Numbered from the stretch's first letter, positions 34,470 through 44,147 are shown. The stretch: 64,000 nt of DNA from an uncultured Gelidibacter sp. (GCF_947500795.1 NZ_CANMTE010000002.1:186001-250000), one strand, 5' to 3'. Notes: generated from the sequence alone by a model not told the origin. A program made the numbers and translations.

Positions 34470-36158
34470 TTAACTAAATATTTGTTGCAATATTTTTCTT
34501 GTTATGAGATAGGTTGGTTTGACGCCCGAAGTTCCCAATCCACCAGAAGCTAACGTACTCCCCGTTTCTAAAGGATTATCACTCGCGTAATACGCATATC
34601 TTACCTTAACATTAGGATTGATACTTCCTCTCACTTTTGAAGCCGCCTGAATGGCCTTTTGATAATGCGCGCCTTCCATTTCCAATCCGATGACATTCCA
34701 CGTGGAATTGAAAAAGAATTTCAAGATTTCTTTGTTTTGAAGCGATGTTCCTAAAACAGTAATCATGGAACCTTCATAAACATTGATGCCATGACCTTCT
34801 AAATCAGACTTTGAAAGCTCATTGTCAAACGGATAATTATCTGCTGTACCTTCAAATATATGCGCGGACGGAATCATTATATCTCCTTTTCCACCTTCTA
34901 AAATTCCTGCTTTTCCCATGATGGAAATAGAATCTATATTCAGGTGAATTTGCTTGTCCTTGAGTTTAATCGGTTTTAGCAATTCATCAATGGTTTCATA
35001 AGCTTGCTCACCAAACGCATAATCCATAACGAAAAGTACGGGTTTTTCTGAATCATCCAGCATTTTAACGCCCTCTAAATCTGTTTTAAGAAAATCAATC
35101 TTAGCGGTATCAAAAATTTGAACGTCTATGTTGGTTCCTGAGGTATCAGGAATGTAAATCATCCCTCTTTGCAGTGCTTCTTTAGTAACCTTATTGCGCA
35201 ATTCTTGATTTTCCTTTTGGCTTAAAGCTTCATAAACTTCAAAAATATCCTTTTTAGACGCTAAAGGTTTTAGTGCTTGCGGCGCAAAAAGCGAATTCAT
35301 AACACTATGCATGTTCGCACTAATCACGTGAATAGGACGCTCAATAAGGCCGTTTTTCATTAACGCATCCTTTATGGTGTCTGCCCAAACTTCACCGTGA
35401 ATATGGTGCCCTAATCGCTCTCTTAGCACCGGACTGAAGGTTACCGTACGTTTATTGTTATTTACAACCTCTTCAATAGCCAATTTCCCAAGCCAATACA
35501 CTAAATGTAATAAACGTTCAGGCTGGTTTGGCAATGCGAAGGCATTATAAACTTCAGTTAATTCATTGAATGTTCTACCTAAAATATTTGCGGTATGGGT
35601 AATGGCAACCTCTCTTGCCTCTTGGGTTAGTTCCTCATTGGAAAGTACCGCCTTTTCTAATTTTATCCAATCCCTGGTGGTTGTTCCCTGCTCATCCACA
35701 AGGACGCGCTTGCTAATTTTATGGGACTCCACAAACATAAACGTCAAGTGGGTGAGAATATCATAAATTTCTGAACGACCACGCGTAATTTCAATGTTCA
35801 TTTGCTCGTCGTCAATTCGGAAACAGTTACGTCTTCTTTTTGGTGGAATGATTACCTTAAAATGCGAATTGGTATAGCCTTCATCACTGGTAAGGTTAAT
35901 GAATGTACACTCTTCAATGCCGTGTGGCAATCGATCAACTACATAAAGTAACCCTTCCAATTCCGCTTTCTCCTCACCGATAGAACCATAAATTTCTGGT
36001 CTTAAAAGCAATAAGGATTCGCGAAGTGTTTCACCAGAAATGCCCATAGGTTTGTAAAATCCGCGATTAAACAAATGGCGCATTGTTATATACATTCTTT
36101 CAATTGCATTTGAGCTCTCCTGAGCTCGCGTTCTCGCATGGTGTTTTTTATTACTCAT
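34470..36158 (-). CDS. DUF6909 family protein
   Basis: The 562-residue soluble protein of unknown function resembles DUF6909 of Bacteroidota. The N-terminal half is helical (RMYITMRHLFNRGFYKPMG; SEIYDILTHLTFMFVESHKI). In the C-terminal half, IMGKAGILEGGKGDIMIPSA and VIGLEMEGAHYQKAIQAA resemble the phosphate or ribose loop and the MEGA motif of nucleoside phosphorylases; this is my own reading and needs a structure search. It sits between GH3 (28 bp upstream) and the Wzz-like gene (9 bp downstream), suggesting a link to polysaccharide assembly. Confidence 0.75.
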   Translation of the reverse strand: MSNKKHHARTRAQESSNAIERMYITMRHLFNRGFYKPMGISGETLRESLLLLRPEIYGSIGEEKAELEGLLYVVDRLPHGIEECTFINLTSDEGYTNSHFKVIIPPKRRRNCFRIDDEQMNIEITRGRSEIYDILTHLTFMFVESHKISKRVLVDEQGTTTRDWIKLEKAVLSNEELTQEAREVAITHTANILGRTFNELTEVYNAFALPNQPERLLHLVYWLGKLAIEEVVNNNKRTVTFSPVLRERLGHHIHGEVWADTIKDALMKNGLIERPIHVISANMHSVMNSLFAPQALKPLASKKDIFEVYEALSQKENQELRNKVTKEALQRGMIYIPDTSGTNIDVQIFDTAKIDFLKTDLEGVKMLDDSEKPVLFVMDYAFGEQAYETIDELLKPIKLKDKQIHLNIDSISIMGKAGILEGGKGDIMIPSAHIFEGTADNYPFDNELSKSDLEGHGINVYEGSMITVLGTSLQNKEILKFFFNSTWNVIGLEMEGAHYQKAIQAASKVRGSINPNVKVRYAYYASDNPLETGSTLASGGLGTSGVKPTYLITRKILQQIFS

Positions 36159-36186
36159 AGTTGGTATTTAATCTATAAAGATAGGA

Positions 36187-37689
36187 TTAATTCGTTAAAT
36201 TTTTTGCGATCAAAGCGTCTGCAATCTTACGGTCATTGGAAAGTCGAGGGATCTTATTTTGTCCTCCCAATTTTCCTATTGATTTCATATAATCTTGAAA
36301 ACCATTCTTTTTTACCACGGTGATTTTTAATGGTTGAAGTACTTTACCTACAATCAAATCAACATAATAACTGTTTTGTGCTTGTAATGAACTTTCAATT
36401 TTTTCTGCCAATTGATCAAGGTTTTCAGGTTGGTTCTCAAATTCGATAAACCATTCATGATACGGCAATCCGCTTTTAGGGTTGATTTCCGGCGCCACCG
36501 TAAATTCAGAAACCTGTACAGTTGTGCCTGCAACCGCTTCTTTTAAGGCCTGCTCCACTTCTTTACCAATAACATGTTCACCAAACGCTGAAATAAAATG
36601 TTTAATGCGTCCTGAAACTATAACACGGTAAGGCTTTAGTGAGGTAAACTGAACGGTATCTCCAATATTATACGCCCAAAGACCAGCAGTTGATGAAATA
36701 ATCATCACATAATTGGTGTGTAGTTGTACGTCTTTGATGGTAATTCGCTTAGGATTTTCATCAAAAAATTCGTCAGCCTTTATAAACTCATAGAAAATTC
36801 CTGAGTTCAACTGAAGCAGCATTCCTTTTTCCTTTTGTTGATCTTGATAAGCAAAGAAGCCCTCACTGGCTGGATAAAGTTCGATGCTATCTACCTTTCG
36901 GCCAATAAGACTTTCAAATTTGGCGCGATACGGTTCATAATTAACACCTCCAAAAATGAAGAGGTTGAAGTTCTTAAACACATCCCCAACCTTTTTGCCG
37001 GTTCTCTGATTTATCTTTTCAAAATACATCTGTACCCATGAAGGAATCCCTGAAATAACAGTCATATTTTCTGGCAATGTTTCAGTGACAATGGCTTCCA
37101 CTTTGGTTTCCCAATCTTCAATACAATTGGTTTCCCACGACGGCATTCTATTTTTCTGAAGGTATTTAGGCACAAAATGCGCTACAATTCCTGATAAACG
37201 CCCTAATTGAACTCCATTTTTTTCATTCAAAACTGGACTTCCCTGAAGGAAAATCATCTTGCCATCCACAAAATCGGCATTGCCAGTTTCAGCAATATAC
37301 ATGAGGATGGCATTTCTTGCCGCCTCAATATGCGTTGGCATACTCTCCTTTGTGATGGGAATATATTTAGCTCCCGACGTTGTCCCGGAGGTTTTTGCAA
37401 AATAAATAGGCTTGCCTTTCCAGAGAATATCATGTTCACCGGCAACAACGCGCTCTACATAAGGTTTCAGATCTTCATAATCGCGAACAGGCACACGTGA
37501 AACGAAATCAGCATGTGTTTTAATGCTTGAAAAATCATGATCCTTACCAAATTGCGTCTGTTTAGCGACAGCAATTAGGTTTTCAAATACCTTATGCTGT
37601 GTTTCTATAGGGTTATTAGCCCATTTTAAAACGGATTTTTTAATAATAAACGCAAAAGGTTTAGCAAGAGCTGATTTTATTGAAAACAT
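36187..37689 (-). CDS. GH3 family acyl-adenylate/amido synthetase-like protein
   Basis: The 500-residue member of the GH3 auxin-responsive family is from the ANL adenylating superfamily. The ATP-binding loop is FAKTSGTTSGAKYIPIT near residue 100, with ELYPASEGFFAYQ and AYNIGDTVQF as later motifs. Plant GH3 enzymes join acyl acids to amino acids; bacterial members are mostly uncharacterised. Its start overlaps the M23 peptidase stop by one base, so the two are coupled. A role in modifying envelope material is inference from context. Confidence 0.9.
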   Translation of the reverse strand: MFSIKSALAKPFAFIIKKSVLKWANNPIETQHKVFENLIAVAKQTQFGKDHDFSSIKTHADFVSRVPVRDYEDLKPYVERVVAGEHDILWKGKPIYFAKTSGTTSGAKYIPITKESMPTHIEAARNAILMYIAETGNADFVDGKMIFLQGSPVLNEKNGVQLGRLSGIVAHFVPKYLQKNRMPSWETNCIEDWETKVEAIVTETLPENMTVISGIPSWVQMYFEKINQRTGKKVGDVFKNFNLFIFGGVNYEPYRAKFESLIGRKVDSIELYPASEGFFAYQDQQKEKGMLLQLNSGIFYEFIKADEFFDENPKRITIKDVQLHTNYVMIISSTAGLWAYNIGDTVQFTSLKPYRVIVSGRIKHFISAFGEHVIGKEVEQALKEAVAGTTVQVSEFTVAPEINPKSGLPYHEWFIEFENQPENLDQLAEKIESSLQAQNSYYVDLIVGKVLQPLKITVVKKNGFQDYMKSIGKLGGQNKIPRLSNDRKIADALIAKNLTN

Positions 37690-38555
37690 TACTTAAAATC
37701 GATAAAATTGGTTGGATTGATAGGGTAACCTTTACTCCATAATTCAAAATGCAAATGCGGCCCAGTGGTATACTCTCCGCTATTTCCCGCCAAGGCAATA
37801 ACCTCGCCTGCTTTTACAATATCGCCTTGCTCCTTGGTTAAAGACGCATTATGTTTATATACGGATATCATTTCATAGCTGTGCTCAATAATTACCACAT
37901 AACCTGTTTCAGTAGTCCATTCTGCGAAAATCACCGTACCATCCGCCGTCGCTTTAACAGGGGTGTTTTTGGCAACAATAATGTCTACCGCATAATGCTT
38001 CTCCTTCACATTATAGCCTTCTGAAATCGTTCCGTTTACAGGCGGAAATAAGACAAAATTTGAAGCGTAAATAGCCGATTCAAAAAGGTTGTATTTATCT
38101 TCTTTATCTACTTTTTCACGCAATATGGAATCTTGCTTGGTAGGTCTCACAGTAAGTTGTCCGGATTCTTCGTTAGCAGCATTCAATATAGAATCCTTGT
38201 TGAATTCAACAGTCTTAACATCGCCGCTCAATACACGTTTTATGGAATTAAAATACTTGTCATTAACATCAATAATCTTTTGCAAGGAGTCCGTTTTAAA
38301 ACTAAGCTCTGTGGCCTGCTTTTTTAATTTAGCAGAAGAATATCCTGGAATAAACTCTCTGAGTGGCGTAAACGCAATTAAAAACGTAGTAGCGGCTACT
38401 AGTAAAATAGTAGATAATGATACGATTACGAACACGTTTAAACGTGTTAGTTTTATAGCGAATCGCTCTTCAAAGGTATCTTCATTAAGCACGACCAAGC
38501 GGTACTTATGAAGCAATTTTTTAGCGAATTTCTTCTCTTTTTTTCTTGTTGTCAT
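37689..38555 (-). CDS. M23 family peptidoglycan metallopeptidase
   Basis: The 288-residue product has an N-terminal membrane anchor (LNVFVIVSLSTILLVAATTFLIAF), a coiled region and a LytM domain at about residues 180-285. Zinc ligands are visible in KEHYAVDI (H-x3-D) and GPHLHFELW (H-x-H). It should cleave peptide cross-links in the periplasm, or regulate if inactive, but the ligands are complete. The ORF-track start is a TTG; the ATG at 38555 (MTTRKKEKKF) is preferred. It is the first gene of a long minus-strand series into the polysaccharide locus. Confidence 0.9.
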   Translation of the reverse strand: MTTRKKEKKFAKKLLHKYRLVVLNEDTFEERFAIKLTRLNVFVIVSLSTILLVAATTFLIAFTPLREFIPGYSSAKLKKQATELSFKTDSLQKIIDVNDKYFNSIKRVLSGDVKTVEFNKDSILNAANEESGQLTVRPTKQDSILREKVDKEDKYNLFESAIYASNFVLFPPVNGTISEGYNVKEKHYAVDIIVAKNTPVKATADGTVIFAEWTTETGYVVIIEHSYEMISVYKHNASLTKEQGDIVKAGEVIALAGNSGEYTTGPHLHFELWSKGYPINPTNFIDFK

Positions 38556-38561
38556 GCTGAA

Positions 38562-38569
38562 CAAAATTA
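38562..38569 (-). promoter_or_regulatory. Putative -7 element directly before the M23 gene
   Basis: On the minus strand TAATTTTG lies only six bases upstream of the ATG at 38555, so the message would be leaderless or nearly so. No -33 element at the usual spacing. Confidence 0.4.
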
Positions 38570-38642
38570 AATAAAATTAAGGCAATCTTTTGCGTCTTTC
38601 ATCTAAAGTTTGTTTTTAACGTTTAATTTGAAGTTTAATTAT

Positions 38643-38650
38643 TAAATTTG
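38643..38650 (+). promoter_or_regulatory. Putative -7 element for tatA
   Basis: TAAATTTG matches TAnnTTTG and ends 18 bp before the ATG at 38669. It covers the ORF-track start (38648), which is therefore unlikely to be the true start. Confidence 0.5.
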
Positions 38651-38668
38651 CAGTTCAAATTAAATGTT

Positions 38669-38863
38669 ATGATAGCATCAAGTATTTTTTTAGCAATTGG
38701 AGTATGGCAAATAGTAGTTGTAGTTGTACTGGTATTATTGCTTTTTGGAGGAAAGAAAATTCCAGAACTGATGAGAGGTTTGGGAAGCGGTATCAAAGAG
38801 TTTAAAGATGCCAGTAAAGAAGATGGTGATGAGCCAACTAAAACTGCAGACAAAAAAAGCTAA
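38669..38863 (+). CDS. tatA: Sec-independent translocase subunit TatA
   Basis: The 64-residue product has one membrane helix ([26 protein letters not shown]), the conserved [21 protein letters not shown] amphipathic helix and an acidic tail. TatA oligomers open the path for folded proteins recruited by TatC. Start at 38669 is chosen because the longer ORF begins with a TTG inside the promoter. It is monocistronic, ended by a strong bidirectional terminator; tatC is not in the window. Confidence 0.94.
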   Translation: MIASSIFLAIGVWQIVVVVVLVLLLFGGKKIPELMRGLGSGIKEFKDASKEDGDEPTKTADKKS

Positions 38864-38889
38864 TTTCAAATTTAGACTATAGAAAAAAC

Positions 38890-38920
38890 AAAAGAGCCAA
38901 CTGATTAAGTTGGCTCTTTT
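38890..38920. terminator. Bidirectional terminator between tatA and the DUF4837 gene
   Basis: A perfect 13-bp stem AAAAGAGCCAACT / AGTTGGCTCTTTT with a GATTA loop has T-runs on both strands. It ends four bases before the stop codon of the convergent DUF4837 gene. Confidence 0.9.
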
Positions 38921-38923
38921 TGT

Positions 38924-39895
38924 TTAAAGAATTTTAATGGATTTTATAATGGCTTCCATCTCAAAGATATTGTTTCGCTTTTCAACAGACGGTGCAAAAA
39001 CATAACCTTCAATAACCAAGAATCGGTTATTCACTTTGTCTTCAATAGCATAATTGATAAATGGTCCAGACATAAAGGCGTTTTTAACGTCCCAAATACC
39101 TTTAGTTTCATAGGCTAATTTCCCATCAATCTTTGTTTCGTATAAATATGGCGTGTAAGCTTCTTCTGTGATCATATAGGAGCCTTCTACAGGGCCAGGA
39201 ATATGAACTTGACCAATGGAGTCTCTCATTCTTACAATATCCACAATAGCACTATCCCCTTTTTTGATAGTATTCAATGGCACTTCATAAATAACGATGT
39301 CCATTGTTCCCGTTGGGATATCCTTACGGATCCAAAAGAAGTCCTTCTCTTGTTTGGCTATTCTATAAGCTGTTTGGAAGTTTAATTTTACACCCAATTT
39401 CTCTTGAAGTGGCGTATCATCCATTAAAGAAATTCTAATTCGGCGTTGGTTTTCCTTTAACTCTTCCTTTTTGAAGGCAGCAATAATTTCATCCCCATGA
39501 GTTTCAAGCTGCTCATTAATTTCTTGGTCTGTTTTACCTGAAACCACCACGACAGTTTGAGGTCTTGCGTACACGTCATGCTTAATTACCATGCCTGCAG
39601 GTCCTCCTTTTTCAATTTTAAGAATGGTTCTGCTCTTAGTGGCAAATCCATCAAAAACAACCGGTGGCATTTGACTTAACGAAAACAAAGGCTCCTCCTG
39701 ATTCAAAGCTGGCACTGGTGCAGCTACAACATCTCTAATAGTTTCACCTACGCTATCATCCCATAATAAGTTATCTACCACCACTAAAAGGGTGTTAATG
39801 TTTCCTGAGGATGATGATATTATTCGCTGATTTTTACCGTCGTTACACGAGGTGAATAATAGCAAAGAAAAGGCAAGAGCGTAAATGATTTTCAT
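38924..39895 (-). CDS. DUF4837 family lipoprotein
   Basis: The 323-residue product starts MKIIYALAFSLLLFTSCNDGKNQR, a clear lipoprotein signal with Cys at residue 17. The rest, with segments such as VVVDNLLWDDSVGETIRDVVAAP and WIRKDIPTGTMDIVIYEVPL, fits DUF4837, a Bacteroidota-only family of unknown function. It lies 26 bp after the LysM transglycosylase gene and shares its transcript, so an envelope role is likely. Confidence 0.88.
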   Translation of the reverse strand: MKIIYALAFSLLLFTSCNDGKNQRIISSSSGNINTLLVVVDNLLWDDSVGETIRDVVAAPVPALNQEEPLFSLSQMPPVVFDGFATKSRTILKIEKGGPAGMVIKHDVYARPQTVVVVSGKTDQEINEQLETHGDEIIAAFKKEELKENQRRIRISLMDDTPLQEKLGVKLNFQTAYRIAKQEKDFFWIRKDIPTGTMDIVIYEVPLNTIKKGDSAIVDIVRMRDSIGQVHIPGPVEGSYMITEEAYTPYLYETKIDGKLAYETKGIWDVKNAFMSGPFINYAIEDKVNNRFLVIEGYVFAPSVEKRNNIFEMEAIIKSIKIL

Positions 39896-39921
39896 GGTTT
39901 AAATTTTAAAATTAAAAACAC

Positions 39922-41508
39922 TTAACGAGAAACTTTAAGTGTTGTACCTACTTTTAAATTAGTACCACTAATATCGTTCCAATCTTTGATATTTTGAATA
40001 GAAACGCCCGGAAACTTTCTAGAAATGCTCCATAAGGAATCTCCTGACTTCACTTTGTATGTTTTTGCTGAACCTGACGAACTGGATTTAGCACTTGAAT
40101 TGCTCGCTACAGCGCTTACAGGCTTTGCTGATATTGAGGCCTTTGAATTATAAACACTTAAGCGTTGCCCAATTTTAAGATTGTTACTTCGCAGTCCATT
40201 CCAAGCCTTTAAATCTGAAACCCGCACTCCGTATTGTCGCGCAATTTTACCCAAATTATCCCCAGACCGGACGGTGTAAGTGGATTTGGACTTCGATTCC
40301 AATATCTGAACAACTGGTTTTTCGCGTTTATTCAGTTCGTTGGTCACGTACTCATAAATACTTGCTTCGTTATTTACAAACTTACCGACGGCGTGTTTTG
40401 GAAGCCTCAAGGTGTAATTTTCGCCTTCAACAAATGGAATAACATCCAATTTGTAAGATGGATTTAAAAACTGAAGTTCCTCCATTGGAAGTTCCAACAA
40501 TTCCGAAACCTGATCCAAACTAATGGTTTGTTTCACGTGGATAGTATCGGTTTCCATATATCTAAAGTTCGGCTTATGCTTTTTAAAACCGTGCTCTTCA
40601 GCATATTCAAAAATGTACATGGTAGCTAAAAACGCTGGCAAATAACCGGCAGTTTCACGTGGTAAATGTGGTCTGATATTCCAATAATTTTCATATCCAC
40701 CAGAACGACGGATGGCTTTACTAACATTTCCAGGACCTGAATTATAAGCGGCTAACGCTAAATCCCAATCGCCAAAAATCTCATACAGTTTCGCTAAATA
40801 TTTACTTGCAGCTTCGGTAGATTTTATAGGATCACTACGATCATCAACATAACTGGTCACATTTAAGCCGTACATTTTACCTGTTCCGTACATAAATTGC
40901 CATAATCCTGTTGCTCCAACGCGCGATTTTGCACGAGGTTTTAATGCTGATTCTACAATAGCCAGATATTTTATCTCTAAAGGCACATTATAGTTATCCA
41001 ATTCCTTTTCAAATAAAGGAAAGTAGTATTCACTTAAAGCCATTAAACGCTCCATGGAGTGACGTCTATGTTTTAAATACGACTTGATAACGCTTTCTAA
41101 AGATGCATTATACTCAATATTAAAAGGCGTTCTGGCGCTTAGCTTTTTCAAACGTACTTTTAAGGTATCAGTTGGTAACTCAGGATAATCAATGGCATCA
41201 TATTTCAAATCGGTAACAGATTGATAAATACTATCAAACAATTCGTTACCATAAAGCTCATCAAGCCACTTTTGGTCAATTTCAGAGGCAATCTTTAAAT
41301 CCTCAATTTTTTTTGATTTTAAGGAATCAGCAACGGGTTTTATTTCCTTTACGGCCCCATGTTCCCCATCGCTAATGGAATCAATCTGAACTGAAACAGT
41401 TTTATTTGGTGCTTTGGCAGCGTCTTTTTTTGGTGTTTTTCCTTGCGAAAAACTAAGACCACATACACATAAAGCGCCAAAGGTTAGAGATACTATTTTT
41501 TGGTTCAT
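39922..41508 (-). CDS. Membrane-bound lytic transglycosylase with LysM domains (MltD-like)
   Basis: The 528-residue exported protein has a signal peptide (IVSLTFGALCVCGLSFSQG), an SLT domain around residues 125-300 with catalytic Glu in YLAIVESALKPRAKSRVGATG and LWQFMYGTG, AALAYNSGPGNV, and two clear C-terminal LysM repeats (YTVRSGDNLGKIARQYGV; YKVKSGDSLWSISRKFPG) joined by a Ser-rich linker. It cuts the glycan strand of peptidoglycan to anhydro-muropeptides. It is the first gene of a pair with DUF4837. Confidence 0.94.
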   Translation of the reverse strand: MNQKIVSLTFGALCVCGLSFSQGKTPKKDAAKAPNKTVSVQIDSISDGEHGAVKEIKPVADSLKSKKIEDLKIASEIDQKWLDELYGNELFDSIYQSVTDLKYDAIDYPELPTDTLKVRLKKLSARTPFNIEYNASLESVIKSYLKHRRHSMERLMALSEYYFPLFEKELDNYNVPLEIKYLAIVESALKPRAKSRVGATGLWQFMYGTGKMYGLNVTSYVDDRSDPIKSTEAASKYLAKLYEIFGDWDLALAAYNSGPGNVSKAIRRSGGYENYWNIRPHLPRETAGYLPAFLATMYIFEYAEEHGFKKHKPNFRYMETDTIHVKQTISLDQVSELLELPMEELQFLNPSYKLDVIPFVEGENYTLRLPKHAVGKFVNNEASIYEYVTNELNKREKPVVQILESKSKSTYTVRSGDNLGKIARQYGVRVSDLKAWNGLRSNNLKIGQRLSVYNSKASISAKPVSAVASNSSAKSSSSGSAKTYKVKSGDSLWSISRKFPGVSIQNIKDWNDISGTNLKVGTTLKVSR

Positions 41509-41683
41509 TAGTATGGTGTTTTATAAATCAACGATTTGTAGATTAAAATCGTACAATAATATTTAAAATGATGGTATAAAACAACAATTTAACACAGTTA
41601 ACTGCGTTTCATCGGATAAATCCTACTTGTCGTCTATACCATCACTCTTCTAAAATTTTCAGAAGTTTAAGGTTGAAAAGCTG

Positions 41684-42871
41684 TTATTCCAAAATTGCAG
41701 CAATTCCCGGTAGCGTTTTACCTTCCAAGCTTTCTAACATGGCACCACCTCCGGTACTCACATAACTTACTTTATCTTCAAAGCCAAATTGTTTCACAGC
41801 AGAAACAGAGTCACCGCCACCTACAAGAGAAAAAGCACCGTTTTTAGTGGCTTCTGCGATTGAATTACCAAGTTCAATAGTACCGTTGGCAAAATTCTCC
41901 ATTTCAAAAACGCCTAATGGGCCGTTCCATAAAATGGTTTTGCTTTGTAGTACGACGTCATGGAAGTTTTTAATAGATTCTGGACCTGCGTCCAAACCTT
42001 GCCATCCATCAGGAATATCAGTTACTTTTACAATTTGCGTGTTGGCGTCATTACTGAACGCGTCAGCAGCCACAACATCTACAGGCAGGTGAACTTTAAC
42101 GTTTTTAGCTTCAGCCATTTTTAAAATTTCCAATGCCAATTCCATTTTGTCATCTTCACAAATAGAATCACCAACGCTGCCACCTTGCGCTTTAATGAAA
42201 GTAAAGGTCATTCCACCGCCAATTATTAAGTGGTCTACTTTATCTAATATATTCTCGATAATAGTGATTTTTGAAGACACTTTTGCACCACCAAGTACAG
42301 CTAAAACTGGTTTTTCACCAGATTCCATTACCTTATTGATACTTTCTATTTCTTGCGCTAATAAGTAGCCAAAACATTTCTTTTCTGGGAAAAATTGAGC
42401 AATAACCGCAGTTGAAGCGTGCGCTCTATGCGCTGTACCAAAGGCGTCATTGACATAAATGTCTCCAAGTTTAGATAACTTTTCTGCAAAATCCTTATCT
42501 CCTGCCTCTTCTTCCTTGAAAAATCTTAAATTTTCAAGCAATAGAATTTGGCCCGGTTGCAAATTATCTGCAGCAGCTTGCGCTTCTTCACCGATACAAT
42601 CTGAAACAAAAATGGTTTCTACACCAATAATTTGTTCCACGTTTTTTAAGATATGCTTTAATGAAAACTCTTCCTGAACACCTTTAGGTCGTCCTAAGTG
42701 TGACATTAAAATACAACTACCGCCATCTTCCAATATTTTGATAATCGTTGGTTTTGCTGCAGCAATTCTTGTATCATCCGTTACATTAAATTGCTCGTCC
42801 AAAGGCACATTAAAATCTACTCTAATAAGTGCTCTTTTATCTTTAAAATTGAAGTCGTTTAAGGTTTTCAT
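41684..42871 (-). CDS. pgk: Phosphoglycerate kinase
   Basis: The 395-residue glycolytic enzyme transfers the acyl phosphate of 1,3-bisphosphoglycerate to ADP. Motifs are [47 protein letters not shown] and [15 protein letters not shown] start at the ATG at 42871 ([12 protein letters not shown]), the family N-terminus; the ORF-track start at 42901 lies in the promoter. Divergent from holB. Confidence 0.97.
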   Translation of the reverse strand: MKTLNDFNFKDKRALIRVDFNVPLDEQFNVTDDTRIAAAKPTIIKILEDGGSCILMSHLGRPKGVQEEFSLKHILKNVEQIIGVETIFVSDCIGEEAQAAADNLQPGQILLLENLRFFKEEEAGDKDFAEKLSKLGDIYVNDAFGTAHRAHASTAVIAQFFPEKKCFGYLLAQEIESINKVMESGEKPVLAVLGGAKVSSKITIIENILDKVDHLIIGGGMTFTFIKAQGGSVGDSICEDDKMELALEILKMAEAKNVKVHLPVDVVAADAFSNDANTQIVKVTDIPDGWQGLDAGPESIKNFHDVVLQSKTILWNGPLGVFEMENFANGTIELGNSIAEATKNGAFSLVGGGDSVSAVKQFGFEDKVSYVSTGGGAMLESLEGKTLPGIAAILE

Positions 42872-42898
42872 TGGTATTTCTTTTTTATAAAATGGAAA

Positions 42899-42906
42899 CA
42901 AATGTA
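42899..42906 (-). promoter_or_regulatory. Putative -7 element for pgk
   Basis: Minus-strand TACATTTG, identical to the -7 box of the atp promoter, ends 27 bp before the pgk ATG. No TTTG at 19 nt upstream. Confidence 0.5.
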
Positions 42907-42980
42907 ACTATTTCTAAAACGATAAAAAACGCAATCGTTTAGGAATTGGAATTCCAGCATCGTTAATGAAAAAAAATACA

Positions 42981-42988
42981 TAGTTTTG
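42981..42988 (+). promoter_or_regulatory. Putative -7 element abutting the holB start
   Basis: TAGTTTTG ends four bases before the holB ATG at 42993, so transcription starting the usual five to seven bases further on would give a leaderless message. Confidence 0.4.
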
Positions 42989-42992
42989 TGCC

Positions 42993-44147
42993 ATGCAATT
43001 CAGTACTGTACTAGGACAAGAACACCTCAAAAATCATTTGACACAAAGTGTCGACAACGGACGCATTCCGCATGCACAATTGTTTGTAGGCCCGGAAGGT
43101 TCAGGGACATTATCAATGGCTATTGCCTATGCCCAATATATACTTTGCGGTAATAAAAATTCAGAAAATACAGGTGGCAATGAAAGTTGCAACTTAAAAT
43201 TTCAAAATTTTGGGCACCCAGATTTGCATTTTGCATTTCCGGTAGCGACTACAGAAAAGATTAAAAAACACCCTGTTTCAAGCCATTTTATGGAGGAATG
43301 GCGCCAATTACTCAAAGAGCAACCTTATGGGAATCTTTTTGATTGGTACCGCATTTTGGGCATTGAAAATAAACAAGGGCAAATTGGTGTTGATGAAGCT
43401 CTAAATATAGTTAAAGCTTTGTCGCTTAAATCTTATGAGGGTGGTTATAAAATCATGCTTATTTGGATGGCAGAAAAGATGAATACTTCTGCTGCCAACA
43501 AGCTTCTGAAGTTAATTGAAGAACCGCCTGCAAAAACTGTCTTTATTTTAATTGCGGAAGACGAAGCACAAATTATCAACACGATAAGATCCCGTTGCCA
43601 AGTGTTACATTTTCCACCTTTAGCGGAAGCCGTAATTATTGAAGCATTGCAAAAAAATTATCAACTGGATGAAGCAACAGCTACTAAAATAGCACATCAA
43701 TCTAATGGGAATTACAATAAAGCCTGCGATTTAGTCTACCAAGATTCTGAAGATCTTCAATTTGAAGAATGGTTTGTCTTTTGGATTAGAAGTGCATTTA
43801 AAGCGAAAGGCAATAAAACAGCCATTCATGATTTAATTAGCTGGAGTGAACAAATTGCTAAAACAGGTCGTGAAACACAAAAACAATTTTTACAATTCTG
43901 CCTCGATTTTTTCCGACAAGCGCTATTGATGAATTACAATGCCGATGCATTGGTGTTTATGGAGCCAAAAACGAAGAATTTCAAATTGGAAAATTTTGCG
44001 CCTTTCATCCACGAAGGCAATATCATGGACATCAGCAATGAACTTGAAGATGCCATTTATCATATAGAACGTAATGGAAATTCTAAAATCATTTTAACCG
44101 ATTTATCCATAAAACTCACAAGATTATTACATAAAAAAGCCAGTTAA
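42993..44147 (+). CDS. holB: DNA polymerase III delta-prime subunit
   Basis: The 384-residue clamp-loader subunit opens with FSTVLGQEHLKNHLTQSV and a degenerate P-loop GPEGSGTL in which the Lys is lost, as expected for the non-ATP-binding delta-prime. A short Cys/His segment (CGNKNSEN..ESCNLKF, HPD) replaces the usual four-Cys zinc module. The AAA lid KLLKLIEEPPAKTVFIL and the arginine-finger SRC in NTIRSRCQVLHF are intact. Its stop lies inside its own terminator stem. Confidence 0.93.
   Translation: MQFSTVLGQEHLKNHLTQSVDNGRIPHAQLFVGPEGSGTLSMAIAYAQYILCGNKNSENTGGNESCNLKFQNFGHPDLHFAFPVATTEKIKKHPVSSHFMEEWRQLLKEQPYGNLFDWYRILGIENKQGQIGVDEALNIVKALSLKSYEGGYKIMLIWMAEKMNTSAANKLLKLIEEPPAKTVFILIAEDEAQIINTIRSRCQVLHFPPLAEAVIIEALQKNYQLDEATATKIAHQSNGNYNKACDLVYQDSEDLQFEEWFVFWIRSAFKAKGNKTAIHDLISWSEQIAKTGRETQKQFLQFCLDFFRQALLMNYNADALVFMEPKTKNFKLENFAPFIHEGNIMDISNELEDAIYHIERNGNSKIILTDLSIKLTRLLHKKAS

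Noticed and set aside
40650-40675. Another CACGTG-centred site (AGTTTCACGTGGTAAA) as parS
   Set aside because: Only the centre and part of one arm match; CACGTG alone is expected several times in 64 kb.
42993-43200. holB as a defective ATPase gene because its P-loop lacks Lys
   Set aside because: Loss of the P-loop Lys is normal for delta-prime subunits, which do not hydrolyse ATP.
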